Shown: positions 25,101 to 40,100 of the stretch, in pieces | Layout: every line of letters starts with the position of its first letter | Position numbering within the stretch: position 1 is the stretch's first letter | Origin: Akebia trifoliata | Lineage: Eukaryota; Streptophyta; Magnoliopsida; Ranunculales; Lardizabalaceae | Length of the DNA: 64,000 nucleotides | Direction of reading: 5' to 3' | NCBI GenBank assembly: GCA_017979445.1 | Contig: CM030709.1 | Location: 4,692,001 to 4,756,000, forward strand | The notes under the pieces: model-generated | What the model was told of the DNA's origin: nothing | The model's input: only the letters and a program-made list of their open reading frames with translations | The model's database searches: none | Made by a program: the position numbers and the translations under genes

Positions 25101-28100
25101 ATGCTACATGGGAGTTAGAGAATGCATCATTTTTGAGGTCGCCGGAGGCTTTGACACTTATAAGGGACTATGAGTGTCGTCGCGAGAAGGCAAAAAGAGC
25201 ATCTGACCCTAGAGACGCAAATAAGGTGCTCCTCATCACATGATGCAAACTGAAAATAGTATTTTTCTTGATCTTTACGATCATTGACCTTTTTAAGCAT
25301 TTCTCCAATCTTTAAATGATTTCTCTCAAGACCATGGAATGTGTAATGGTAAATCTCTTCTACACATAATCTCACTTTATAGAAATGTACTTTGTAAAAT
25401 TGTAAGTTCTTGATATTTATTCCAAATTTGAATCATAGATTTATATATGAGAACCAGATTGATCTACCCAGTAGCGAGGGATCTGGTTGGGCTAGTTTAA
25501 TCACAAATGTGAGTTTCATGTTTTCAGTGGGAAGGGGTATTTGCACCACGAGGTTATCATTTGCATTTTAGACCTTAGTTTCTTTTGGTGTAAACCTTTT
25601 AATGATTTCAACGGCCTCTTAAGTTTCAGGTAGGAAGTTGTAAGGAAAGCATGTAAGGTTTTCTGATGGGTTCTCTGCTTTATTTATTTTTTGGTTTTAT
25701 TTTCTTTTCTGCTGTTAGGTCTCATCAACTCCTTTTGTTTCATTTGCTTTTGATTAATGAATTTTATATAAATCTAAAAGACATGTGATGGATTGTTGTT
25801 GGTTGCCTGTCTCTAGGCCTCTAATCTTTCTAGGTGTAAACCTTTACTAAATTTTTTATCATATCTATTTTGCCCATTTGTCAGTGCTTTTCAATGCTTT
25901 TTTGTTATTCTTGATCTCAATCTCTTCCATTATTGGGGATGCTTATTGAAACCAACATATTTCATTCATTTTTCCGCTGTTTTAGACTACTTACAATGAT
26001 GGATAAAATCTTTTACCAAGTTAAAATGATCTTACTTCTTTGTTCTTATTATTAAATATTTTTTTATTATTATCGTTATTATTTGAATTTCTTGTTGTGA
26101 ACAGCCTTGCATACCTATTTGGTAATTTGTTTATAATCAACAATCTGCAATTTTTGCAGGGAAGGAAAGGTTCATTCTTAAAACTGTCGAAGTTGCCAGG
26201 CATAGGTCTACCTGGAGTAGATAATGATCATCTAAGTTTTGTGAACAAACTTCGTGAGTACTGGCACAAGGGACAAAATGTTATCATTGAGGACCAGGTA
26301 GAAACTTGTTGGGCTATGCACTTTTTATTTTCTTTATGACTTTTATGTACTAAATAGATGTGAAGTTTATTAATCCTAAAAGCAAAAAAGCAAGGTGGTC
26401 GAGGAGATCACCTAATACAAAAGAAAATAATACAGCAAACCACAGAAAACACAACCAGGATAAACACACCCTATGGATTTAATGAAGATTCTGATGGATG
26501 TAGGTTTGGTTAGATAATGTGTGGCTGGTAAACAAAGATCTCTTTTTAGCAAAGTTACAAAATACATCTTCAAATACCCATTATGATTCCAAAAGTTTTA
26601 CTTTTGTTGAAGTAATATATTTTAGACAATTTCTACTTGTTATTTTGATATTAGGATCTGATTGGATACTAGAAAAACAAATGGGCAGGATTGATATGTT
26701 CTCAATGGATGAGATAAAGACAAAATAATCAGGTGCAAGCAATACTACACCTGCAATTGTGAAAGTAAACATTCCACACGTTGCTTGCATTACTCTTTGA
26801 TTCCATCTATTTGTTTGATTGAGTTGCTTCGTTTTGTTGATTGGCATGCCTTCCTTAGGAAGTTGCTCTGATATCAGATGATGCAAGAGAAAATGATTCT
26901 CACTAAGAAAAATAGATTGATTTTGATACAAAAGTAGAAAGACCTGCAAGAAGACTGAATGAAAATAGCTTTTCCAAGGTGGTTGAATCACGAGAGAACC
27001 CACCAAAATCTCTCTACAAGTGAAACCTTAGAAACACCAAGGTAACCAATGTTATTAATGCTTCAAAAGTTATCAAAATATTATTAATTAATCAAAGTCT
27101 TCTTACATGTTCCATAACCAATTATTTATAGGAAAAGGAAACCTTAAAACCCAATGTTAGAAATAAACAAATTTCAACCGTTAATCTAAAATAACATTAA
27201 TATTTTCATAATAATATCTATTAGACCTCTAATATTTGTCTTCTAATGTATCAAAACTTCCAACATATTTTTGACGCCAAAAACATTAGAATCTGCCAAA
27301 AACTCGTGCATAGTTTTTGGAGATCTTTTAATGAGCTTTCTAAGGCATCTGTTCGCTTTTGATCAGATTTCAGAGTAAACAAATTTATGTCCATTGGAAA
27401 TTAGTAACATCTAGACCTGATGAGATTTGAGAACATGGGCATCTATTTTGGCCATTTGTTCATTGTGCCTTCAGAAGAAAGTTCGATCCTTCTTAAAAAG
27501 TAGCTCAACTGTGAACTTTCTAGTTGGAGTTTTCATTGGGCAATTTCTATAGATGATGATAGTGGTTCCTTGTGATGGATGGTTGATAGTGTGACAATGG
27601 ATGGTATGAAGATGGTTCATGTGATGTAGATGTTCTGTTGTCCAATGGTGTGATGATCAATGACTTGATGAACTGATCACTTCATTGTTATAGACATCAT
27701 ATATGGGATCCCCATCTACAACATTCAACAATTTGTTCGCATCACTCTTCATATCAGTTTTTTTTTTTTTTTTTTGTCAATTGCAGTTGCTTCGATATGT
27801 TCATTGGCACGTGTTCCCTAGGAAGGATCTCTTTTTGTTATGTAGAGTAGATATATGCTTCTCTAAGAAAGATATTGCCCTTGTCCTCTTTTGGTTATCA
27901 AAGAAAAATATAATGCGGATCCATCAATTGATTTTTTCCCATTCACTAGTTTAATCTGTTGTAAGGATAATTCGTTGTCCTATATCCCATCTTATTGTAA
28001 ATCTTACACGGGTCTTTCCTTGCATTTCATATTATGCACTTCTCTAATATGTTGAGCTTTCTTAAATAAAGAGAGCTTTTATGGCCATACCAACTTTTAC

Positions 28101-31100
28101 TTTTAACACATCAACCAATGAAATTACACATGACATACCAAATAGGATTGACAGGATACCGAATATCTCTTCTCCTAGGCCCTAGAAAAAGAGAACTCTA
28201 AGAGAGAGGGAAAGTTATGGGGACAAGAGCAAGAGTGAAAGAGGGATAAGAGATCTTGGGAGAGAAGGGGAGTGAGGAAACATTGTAAAACCGTGACAGG
28301 TACTATGCAACAAGGGGCTAGGTCCATGACAGGTGGCTGCCATTCTGTTTATATTATCATAGTCTATAAAATCTCTTTGCACATTCTCTTTAGTCCTAGA
28401 AAGTAGATAAATTTAAACTACTTTACGTCAACTATTTGATTTACTCCTGAATTTTGTGAACTCTTGGTTTTGCCTTCATCATACTTTGGTGTTCAATCCC
28501 TGTACAGTTTGTACTCCAATTCTTGGACTTCCATGTGACTTGTTGGGTCTAATGCTTGCAGGAACGAGTTTTCAAGGTGATCTTATTTATTTTATCCTTG
28601 CAATCCCATGCATGTCGGCCTTTTCTCATCATCTCAACTTCCTCTGCTCTTTCTGTATGGGAAGCTGAGTTCTTGCGCTTAGCACCATCTCTCAATGTTG
28701 TTGTTTACAATGGGAACAAAGATGTTCGGGAGAGTATACGAGCATTGGAGTTCTATGAGGAGAGTGGTTGCATAATGTTTGAAGTACTTTTATCACCTCC
28801 AGATGCTATTGTTGAGGTAGCTCCTTCTCTAATGTATTGTGTTGTTTATAATGGGTTTACACTTCAATAAGGAAAATTGTGTTACAGACAAAAGTGTCTT
28901 TCTTTGGTTTATAGTTGCTTGTGGTTGATTCAATTTTCATGATCATTGAGTTTTAGTTCTTTGGCATGTGTTGTTAAACTATGAGAGCATTCAACTAATA
29001 TCACAAATGCCCATAAAATACTGTAGTTGGACAAATGGATTTTGATCTGGGCTTTCCTGTAACTTACGTATGTGAAGGATTGTTTTGAAATAAAAATTGG
29101 ATATGATGCAGGACTGTTCCATTTTTCATTAGTTTTGGACTTCTAGTTGATTTCATATTGTTCTGCAGGATCTAGATTTGTTAGAATGTGTGGGATGGGA
29201 AGCAATAATTGTCGATGAGTGCCAGCACTTTGGAGCGTCAAATTTTTTTGACCAAATTAAGACACTAACCACTGAATTTAGGCTTCTTCTCATTTGTGGT
29301 CAGATAAAGGTGTCTAGTTATCTCTCATCATTTATATTTGATGTTCTTGGCTTCAGACTATGCCCTTGACTTCATGTTGTTTTTCCAGGATAGCATACCT
29401 GAGTACCTCAATCTTCTGTCCTTCATTGACTCTGGAGGTGATGGGAGTGGCTTTGATAATCTGAAGACTGATTCTAATGATATTATTGGTAAATTGAAGG
29501 AGAGGTTTGCACAGTTTGCTGTATGCGAGCGGAAGTCAGACTCCTCTAAGTTTGTTGAGTACTGGGTTCCTGTACGACTTTCCCATGTGCAGGTGGAGCA
29601 GTATTGTGCTACACTACTTTCGAACTCTACATCACTTCGTTCATGTTCAAAGAACGATCCTGTTGGGGCACTTTGTGATATTCTTATCTCTTCTAGGAAG
29701 GTAAGATCTGTCAAGTCTTGAATTGAAGTTGATGTTTTTTTTCTTAGTTTGTCATTTTTTTTCTTTTGTTCATCGAAATGTTGGCATCGCATGGACATTT
29801 TACAATTACCCTTGCTTGGTATATTTCTTCAGTTTTTAATAGTTAAATGTTGTTTCTTGGCAGTGCTGTGACCACCCTTATCTTGTGAATGAGTCTTTGC
29901 AAAGCTTGCTTACGAAAGATCTTCCAGAGGTTGAGTATTTGGAAGTTGGAGTAAATGCTAGTGGAAAGCTACAGGTTCTTGACAAAGTACTTCAAGAGAT
30001 AAGAAAACGAGGCTTAAGAGTACTTATCCTTTTTCAGGTACCTGATCCAAGATATTCATTTAACTTCTTTTCCTGTTATGAAGTCTGTGGTGGTTTTAGA
30101 AGTCCACTTGGTTGAGCTAAAGCAATGATTTTTGTTTAACTTTGTCAGTAATAACCCTATTCTTGGTTTGGCCAATTTTTTTGGAGTTTGGCCAATTTTT
30201 TTGGGATAAGTGTGATGGTGATTGGAAAAGCCACTTTATGCTTTGGTAATGGATGCTGGGATATTTGCAGTTAGCTTCTCTATGAATCTGTGGTCAGAGG
30301 ACTCTGTTCATCTTATAAACTATGTTATTGATGTTCTTATTCTATCTCCATATGTTGCAATCCATTCTGGAATTATCCACTGGACCTCATTTAGCAAAAT
30401 CGAATGAAGATTTATGCAATTGACCATGTTTGGGGTGGACTTGATGGTCACTTAAGACTCTTTGAGGGAGGGGTTTTGAGTCCAAGCCTCAAACCATGGA
30501 GGTTAGGAAGTAGGATGTTGGAAAAGAAGAATGTTTAAGAAGAATAATATTGAAACATTCTTCTTTTCTTTCTTCTTAACTTAAAATTGGAATAAGATAC
30601 ATAAAATAAGAAAACCCAAAAATACCTCATTTAAAGTTCTGAAACATTCTTCTATTCTCTAAAAAATGCGGTCCTATCTCTCAATTTCCGTCTTTGTATG
30701 CCTGTTCTATTAAGAAGAATCATTCTATCCAGTAGTGTTTGATTCGCAATGAGTCTAGCCCTACTTGAGATTTGGGGTTCAGGAGAAACTTTAATGATTG
30801 GGAGCTAACCGAGGTGACATCTTTCCTTGATTTCCTGTATATGTTTCATCTCAATGAAAACGAATATGATAAGTGGGAATGGACAAGGGCTAAGGATCTG
30901 AGATTCTCGGTCAGATCCTTCCATAAGTGGCTGACTCATTTTGCAGAGCGATCCCTTTCAGGACCAATCATTTGGTCTTAGTCAGTTCCCTCTAAAATCT
31001 CCTTTTTTATTTTGTTAGCTTCTCTTGATAGAATTCTAACGATGGATAATTTGATTGCTCGGGGTTGGATCACGTCCAATTGTTGTCCCTTTTGTTTGAG

Positions 31101-34100
31101 GGAAGGGGAATCTGTAGATCATATTTTAATTCATTGCTCATTTTCTTATAATATTTGATCATACTTTCTTGGTTTTTTCCGTATTAATTGGGTCTTTCTT
31201 CGTAAGTTCTCCTCTTTGTTAGAAGAGTGGACCAGTAATGCTTTCCACACCAAAAAACGGTTCCTGTGGGCTATGCTTCCCTCGGCTATTGTTTGGGGGG
31301 TTTGGAACGAGAGAAATAACAGGGTGTTCAATAGTAAGATTATAATCTCTCATGCAGGTTTTTTGGAGATCTTGGGCTTTTTATACATTTGGTCAAAATA
31401 GAACATAGAGTTCGCGGGGATTACTTTTGATGATTTTGTTTTTAGATGGAACTCTTTATGTAATCACTAATGCTGTAGCTTTCCTTTTTCTTGCTGCCTC
31501 TTGTGAGGCTTTTTCGCCTCTTTGTAAATTTTTCTCTCTCTTTATCAATATATTATACTTATCACAAAAAAAAGTCTTTGAGAAATTCATTAAAATTTAA
31601 GCCAAGTGAATCAACTGCAGAAATAAAGAACTAAATAGGAAAAGAAGTTAGGAGCTTTTAAAAAAAATCTATTTGCAGTAAAATATCTTCATCTCATTGC
31701 AGAGTTTTGATCTATCTAATTATTATGTGATGTCATGTGAAGCAAAAAAGTTCTCCTTTAATCATTTGAAGGCTTTTTGTACTTGTTAATGTATCATCTA
31801 TTTCATTGATTAACTTCAAGTCAGTTATGTATAATATCTCTCAATTTTTTTCCCGGAAGAGTGGTAATTTCATTAATAAATTGAGCCAAAACAATACAAC
31901 AAAAAGAAAAACATTTCGAGAGGATTTTACGTATTACCAGGAGTCAAAAGATAAAATCAAGGAGAAAGTAAAGTCGGATACTGTTTGTTGGGGTTGTTGG
32001 AAGGAGCAATTGCCCTAGGAAGTCATTATGGGAGTATTCAGTCTACTATTTTTTTTGGTGAGGCCATTCAAGCAATTCAGGGGTATCTTTTTTGTAGGGT
32101 TACTTTGTAGATGCGGTTTGCTTTGTAAGCCGGTGGACAAAAACCTATTTCAAAACGATTTTTGCAGAGTTGGACTCATCTTATACCTTTCAAAAAAAAA
32201 AAAAAACTCTGCTTGTGTAATTTAGTATCATTTTATTTGCATCTTGTTTCATTGGCTTTTCTGAGGTTATTGGTTTCCCTGTTTCAAAGCTGGCAGCACG
32301 CAAAGTTTGGGTGTGTAACATTACTGACCTGGGATCTGAACCCTGCCTTTCACACTTGAACCTATGAAAAACGACTATGTAAATTAAATGTTAAATAAGG
32401 ACAACTTCATAATCATAAGGACTATAATATAATGGTACTACTAAACAATGATTAAAAGAGAAATACAATACATCCACATAAAACGTACGCTGAAGTCAAA
32501 AGGTGCCAAAAATGTGTGTGCTCCCTAAGATGTAAGTTTTCTCAATGCCTCTTTAGACGTTTTGTAAACATTGCCCCTAATGCCCTTGCCAAAGAAAATG
32601 AGCCACCACATCAAATACCACTTCTATATATGAATTTTCCTATTTCAATTATATTAATGTCTAGAGCAGCTAAATACTTGTTCAATCTGGTACTCATTGC
32701 ATAGTGAAATTATTATATGACAACGTGTGAACCCTTTTACATAATCTTTTATGTTGTGTAAATTCCCCTTTTTTTTGTGATAAGATAAATGATTTTTTCT
32801 CATATAAATGTTTTTGATATGGCAGTCAATTAGTGGGTCTGGACGAAATTCTATTGGGGATATTTTGGATGACTTTCTGCGTCAAAGATTTGGTCTAGAT
32901 ACCTATGAACGCGTTGATAGTGGGTTGGTCATGTCAAAGAAACAAGCTGCCTTGAACATGTTCAACAACAAAGAGAGAGGGAGATTCGCATTTTTAATAG
33001 AAAATCGCGCTTGTCTTCCAAGCATCAAACTTTCATCAGTGGATGTTGTTATCTTATTTGATAGTGATTGGAACCCTTTGAATGATATAAGGGCACTGCA
33101 GAAGATTACTATTGATTCACAGTTTGAACAGATCAAAGTGTTCCGTCTATATTCATCATGTACTGTTGAAGAAAAAGTTCTAATTCTTGCTAAGCAGCAT
33201 ACAATTCTTGATAGTAATATACAGAATATAAACTGTGGTACTAGTCATGCACTTCTCATTTGGGGTGCCTCTTATCTGTTCAAAAAACTGGATGAATTCC
33301 ATAGTAGTGGGACCCACTCCTCAAGTTCAATCACTTCCAAGCAGTTATTCTTAAATGAAGTATCGCAAGAACTGTTGACTCAACTACCCCATGATGCTGA
33401 AAATGATAATAAAAGTGACTGCTCAATCATTGTAAAAGTTCAACAGAGCGGAGGAATGTATCCCGTGGATGTTTCTTTACTTGGTGAGGTGGAAATACAG
33501 TCAAGTGATGAAGAATTACCTCATGTTTTTTGGACTGATTTACTCAAGGACAGGCATCCCCAGTGGAGATATTCATCTGGGCCATCTCCGAGGGTCCGGA
33601 AAAGAGTTAAATATTTTGAAGAGTCGCCAAAAAAATCAGAAGTTGAAAGGGACGAAGTTATAAAGAAGCACAAAAAAGTAGTCAACCCCCACATTGATGT
33701 AATCTCTCCCAAATCAGTAGAAGATGAAAGAAGAGTATTCAGCATGGACAAGCAAGGTGGGCAAATGCTTTAATACTTACCATGCTGTCTTAATGGATTA
33801 TTTGGTGCAATGAAGAGGGGATACTCATACTAAGCCAAAAAAAAAGGGGTTACTCATAAGATGGATTTTTTTTTTTTTTTTTTTTATACTTTGTTTTTTC
33901 CTCACTGTAGTTCCTACATTTTAGTACTCTAAATTTGCTTCTTGTTCTGAAACCTAAGTTTTTTTTTTTTTTTTGCAGGAGATTCTTGCCATCCAGATGG
34001 TAAAGGGGCCCCAAGTTTGCCAAGGTCGACAACTAATATGAATGCTGCAGGTGATCATATGGCCAAAGAAATTCCAGAACAACCTGAAGAATCTGAGGAA

Positions 34101-37100
34101 AAAAGAAATTTCCATGATTCACAGAAGAACCTTCACCACTTCTTGAAGCCAAAGATATTAAAACTCTGTGAAATCCTACAACTTCCAGTACGTTTCTCTT
34201 AAAACCCAATTTACTTGAATGTCTATTTTATTTTCCTTAAGCTGTACGTAGTGCTTTCGCCCCTTTTGGTGGTAATGTTCATTTGTATGAAACTCAATCA
34301 GGGACAAGTGAAGTCGGTGTCAGGTATATATACACATTGTCAAAATACTTTGTTAATAGTATCCCGGTTCATCAATTTAGCATATATATATATATATAAG
34401 TCTTCATTAATGATATGAACATAAAAAAGATAACTGAGTAAGTCGAGAGACCTACCTTCATACAAAAAGCATATCCATAAGGAGACTAAACTAAGAATTA
34501 CATACTGAATCCCACTGCAAAAGAAAGTCTTCAAAGAGCTCCCTTAATTTCTGGACACACCTTAGCCCAATTATTTATGAGACCCACGATACTAATTATA
34601 ATATCTTGCATCATTTGCTCCTTTCCTTCAAAATTTCTGATATTTCCTTTCCAAATTCCCCAACAAACAATGACAATGGTAGTAGACCAAAAAATCCGTT
34701 CTTTTATGCCTTGAAGATTTGATTTTTCAAATATGTAGAAGAGATGATGGAATTTTGGACTTGTCAAAAAAGACAAAAACACCACGATATGCGGAAAAGG
34801 AAAGATAAATGGGGTCAAATTTGTATTGCCAGCTTACAATGAATAAAATATGACATATTGACTCCGCACTCTCTTTATAAAAAGAACACAAATTTACTGA
34901 AGTGGGGTTCCCCTAGCCATGACCTGATCTATGATAAGGATTTTATTTAAAGATGCTGTCCAGATGAAAAAAGATACCTTTTAACAGAACTTTTGAACCG
35001 CAAAGAGAGAATGATGACAATAAAGACTCAAAATAAGACTTTCATAAAATTTTCAACTACATTCACAGTTATCCGTAGTTTTCAATATATATTAACCAAG
35101 GCCGGCTCGATACAAATTGAGGCCTTATGCAAAATCTCTAAAGGATGCCTTTTTGATATTTAATATATTAATATAAATAATATTAATTAATTTTCTATGT
35201 AATAAAAAACAATGATGATTTTCTAATTTTCTTTTGCTAAAATTATTCTTTTATTTTTCTTTGTATGTTAAGAACACTAGTATTTATAACGGGTAGTTGC
35301 CTGGTTACCAAACCCGCAAATCCAGTTAGTTGATTTCATTAAATATCTCCAATAAATAATCTGGTTACCCTAATATCCAAAATTTCATTAAATGGACATA
35401 TTTTAATTATGTAAATCCAAACACTTCTTGAAATTTACAAAGAAACAACTAATTACTATAAGACAAATATTCAAAAACAAAAATTGAAAAACAATACAAA
35501 TGAAAAAGGTTTCTTTCAAACCAAAAAACATCTAAGAAGCACAAGGAAAATTTCTTTGATAGTTGAAAAACAAGCTAACAACTAAATAGAATAATTAATA
35601 AATTAAATAAATTGATTATGTGAGGTTTTAATGAAGATAAATAGTTTAAAAAAAAGATGATGAAGATGGTTCAATTGAAATTGTTTTTAATTATTCAATA
35701 TATTAAATTTATCATTATAAGAATGCTCGCTTTATTCCTTGATGCCCTAAATCAAATCTAATCTGTAACTAACTCTTTTAGAGTTTTAGTTATTTATAAA
35801 GAGGAAGAGAGAAGAGAAAGATTTGTGTAGTCTTCTATTTTTGTAACTTTTAATTAACACACAAGGGGAAGGGACCTTTTAAAAACTATTTTAGGGGGAG
35901 TTTCCAAAAAGGTAGGGAAAAATAGGAACAATCCCAAAACATTAGACTATTCATTTTAACTTCAAAAACTATAATTACAATTTTCCCAATTAAAATATTT
36001 TGGTTAAAGTGGGTAAACATTTTCCTATTCTATTCTATAGAATAGTAAATACTTTCCCCGTTTAATTTAAGTAAGATAGTTTTAAAAATTCCACTTTATA
36101 AAATAATAAGTTTTTTCCCTACTTTAATCAAAATGTTTTAATTCCGAAAACGATAATTTACCATTTTCAGAATTAAAATGAATAGCTTAATGTTTTGGGA
36201 ATTTTCAATTTTCATGCATGTTTTGATGAAACAGCCTTTTCTTTTACTTCCAAAATTTAAATTTTCAACATGGCTGGGGATGGAGATCGAATGAGATTTT
36301 GATTTTTTTTTGGAAACTACGAATTTCTAAACCAGTAGGGATTTAAAGATCTTAACTAACAACTATATATATAGGGGAGCGTCTGGACTCCGGAGGCCCT
36401 AAAGAAAGCCAAACATTGTGCCAAACATTTTTCAAAACAAGGGTTATAAGTTTCGGAAACTTCTAACTCTATTTAAAATAAAATGAGTGGTGGGGCGCAT
36501 TCCCACCTTGAGAACATAGAAGTCATATATTTTTGGGGACTTCTCTCTATGTGGGACAATGGTCTTATTAGAAAAAAAGGGTAAAAACTGGGGGTGAAAT
36601 TTCGGTGAGAATCTTAAAAGAAATTTTTTTGGGCCTTCTTTCCATATAGGGCCTTAGGCAGCCGTTGCCTGATGATGCTTCAGATGGTGAGATGATTTCA
36701 TGTGTGTCTGATTTGGATCCTGAATGCAGGAGGATGTCAAGTCTATGGCTGGAAGGTTTCTTGGATATGTAATGAAAAATCATCATGTCAACAGGGAACC
36801 AGCGACGATATTGGAGGCTTTTCAGATATCTATGGTCAGAATCATCCTTTTCTACTTCAATTCCCTTGTTTCATAATCTCACAGTTCTTGGAAACACCTT
36901 TTGCAGTCTGAATAAAAGCATTTGATAGCTATTTTAAGAAAAGAGACAAAAAAGGAAATATGATTGGAAATATACATTATTATAAATTCCCAGAAATCGA
37001 TAAACTGAACATCTCATTTTGAAAAATTCAGACTTGCTACCACTTTATCTTTTAATATATGTAATGAACTCACATTGATGTACTACTGTGCAATTCTGCA

Positions 37101-40100
37101 GTGTTGGTCAGCAGTTTCGTTGTTGAAACACAAGATCAGTCGCAAGGAATCTCTTGCAGTTGCAAAGCAACACTTGAATTTTGAGTGCAAGGAAGAAGAA
37201 GTGCGATCTGTCTATTCAAAATTGCGATGGTTGAAGCAAATGTTCTCTGATCGGGCAGAACTTGTCTTGGGCTCAAATTCTGCAGAAGATTCTACACCAA
37301 GAACTAAAGAAGTGGCAAATTCACAATCGATGGCTTCTGATGAGGAAGAACTGGAAGAAGGTGAGATCAGAGAGAGCTCTAAAAGCCTTAGCTGCTCTGC
37401 TCAATCGGTTTCTTCCAAGCAGGATCAGGCAGTTGACTCTGGAAAGGTTGATGATGACTCATCGAAAAATGTATCATATAAGAGTATTAGAAAAGTTCTC
37501 AAAATTCATTCCAGGAGGATGAGAAAGCTTCTTGAAAAACAAATTGAGGAATTTGAGGAGTTCAACAAAAATAGGGAACAACTTCTGGAGGAAGAAAAGG
37601 CAAAGTTAGAGAAAAAACGGAAATTGGAGTCGGCTCTCATTCGTGCTATACATGGTAAGACATCTATTGGACTAGGTAAGCTGAAGATGGTTGATGAGGA
37701 TTTTGCTAGGAAAATGGAAGAATTCAATCGTCAAATGGAGAGACAACAGAGAAAACTTGAGGCCGTGCAGCTCGCTGCAAGTGAAAAAGAGAATCTATTG
37801 AAGGCTCATTGGTTGGAAGAAGCAAAGTCTGGAAGACCAGTGGATTTGTTTGCCTGCCTGCCTTTGCCTGAATCTGGTTTCAGGGTGGAAGACATGGAGG
37901 ATGATGAGCAAGGTGGGGTTAGTGATGATCATGAGAAGGGCACCTCCATGACTGCACCCTTGTCAGAACATGGTTCGGATGATTTATGTCCAGTCATGCC
38001 AGAGGAATTGGTATCTGGTGGACAGAATGGTGGAATGGATACTATGGCCTTAGAAAGAGAAACGGTTGCAGGAGAAGAGCAGCAAAGCAGAGAAGAGGGT
38101 TCAGACAATGGGTGCACCCCATCCTTGGAGCCAACTCGAGCCGATGCTCAGCAGCTCCCTGCCTCTACCCAAGATGATCGGGATGATGGTTCAGACCATG
38201 GGTGCACCCCATCCTTGGAGCCAACTCGAGCCAATACTCAGCAGCTCACTGCCTTTACCCAAGATGATAGAGATGATGGTTCAGACAATGGGTGCACCCC
38301 ATCCTTGGAGCCAACTCGAACCAATTCACCATTGGCTGAGCAGATCACTGCCTCTACCCAAGATGATCAAGAAGATGGTTCAGACAATGGTTGCACCCTA
38401 TCCTTGGAGCCAACTCGAGCCGATTCACCATTGGCTCAGCAGCTCACTGCCTATACCCAAGATGATCAAGTTCCTTCAGTTCAGGTAAATTAGCAATTCT
38501 TTTTGTTGATTTTATTTGGACCTCTTTTCTGGACAGTAATTGCTGTCCTAAAAGATTCACAATAAAAAAGAGAGCTGCTATCGGCACCCCAAGTTTTACT
38601 TATTACACACCTCTTTAATTAGTTATCACACCCAAAGTAAAGATTAAATCACACTCTTCAAACATTACAAAGGTTTGGCTCAAATTATAATCTCAACATT
38701 ACAAAACAGAATACCATTCGTTCAAACAATTTCAGTGGTTACTTTACAATTGTGATTTGGTTCATATAATATCCTAAACCTCAAAAATAGAAATCGTACA
38801 ACAAAAAAAAAAAAAAAGAGTTTCTATTGGCACCCAACTTTTACTTATTCTCAACCATTCACTTCTTTTCTTTATGTTTAATTGGGGCGCAATAAGTAAA
38901 AGTTGGGGTGTCAATAGCACTCATAAAAAAATTGTTGTAAGCATCCAGTTAAGGGTTGATCTTTAGTCTTCTAATGGTGGACTACATCTCCTGCATGTGC
39001 ACCAGGTGTAGACTAATATGCTACTTCAGTGTTCTCTTCTCCACTTTGTGAAAGGTGGTGGTGCATGCGCGGGCATGGTCTTGCATGTCTTAGCTGTATT
39101 ATAGTCTTTTTGCTCATGTGTCAGTCTTAGTACTAGTTAAATTGCAGCTTTTTTCTTACTATTCTGTATTGTGACCAGGCACCTTCGAGTGAGCATCCTC
39201 AACAATCCATCGCTGCTGAGGTTCAAGGGGAAAACATATCTGGTTGTGAGGAGCAGAATCCTTTACATCAAGTCGAAGTTCCTTCAGTGCAGCCGGCTGT
39301 TACCACACCATTGCATCAACCTAACCATGAGACCACTGTTCTGTCAGCTGTTTTGCAATCACAGCCGCCTGCATCAACAGATCCGCTCCCTACAGAAGAC
39401 CGTCAACATGATGTACCTGAACCAACAGGGATGGAACAAGAACAGATTCAACAGTCTCAACCACCAGTTGAGGGCCAAGTTGAGCAATTTAATCACTCTG
39501 GTCAACCACATGACACAGAGGTGCAACAGGCTCAAGTTCTAACACAAGCAGTGGACAACTCTCAGTTACGTAATCACTCTGTTTCACTGCCGAACATGCA
39601 GTCGCAACCACATCTATTTGTGGACACACATTTGGGTGGAAGAATACGTTCTGATCCTAGAAATACGGGGATTGTTCCAGAATCTAGTAATCGCTCTCCA
39701 CAAACTGCTCATGTGACTTCCCGGGTGCCTCAGTTCTTCCATTCTGACCCTCTGCAAAACGAATTGGCTAGAATACTCAGAGAAGAGGATCAAGCCATTA
39801 AGATGCACAAAGATGTGGTTTGTCTTTAAATAGTGTTTCTTTTGTGTGACACTATTCCTGATGATATTGGATGTCCTATTTTATCATATTTATTATTTGT
39901 TAATTTATTGTACTTGTAGACAACACGACTCAATTCAGAATGTGAGATGGAGATAGAAGAGATCCGGAGGAAGTACAATTCTTTGCAGCAGGATGCTGCG
40001 ACAATGTTAGTGCAGAAAAGGAAGGCACTTGAGACAATTTACAATAAAGTTTTTTTGAATCGGTTATTGGCTGAGGCTTTCAAGTTCAAATTGAGCGATG

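Noticed and set aside
29358..29798. 146-codon minus-strand frame
   Set aside because: A shadow of MOM1 exon 12, whose plus-strand frame joins neighbouring exons in phase.
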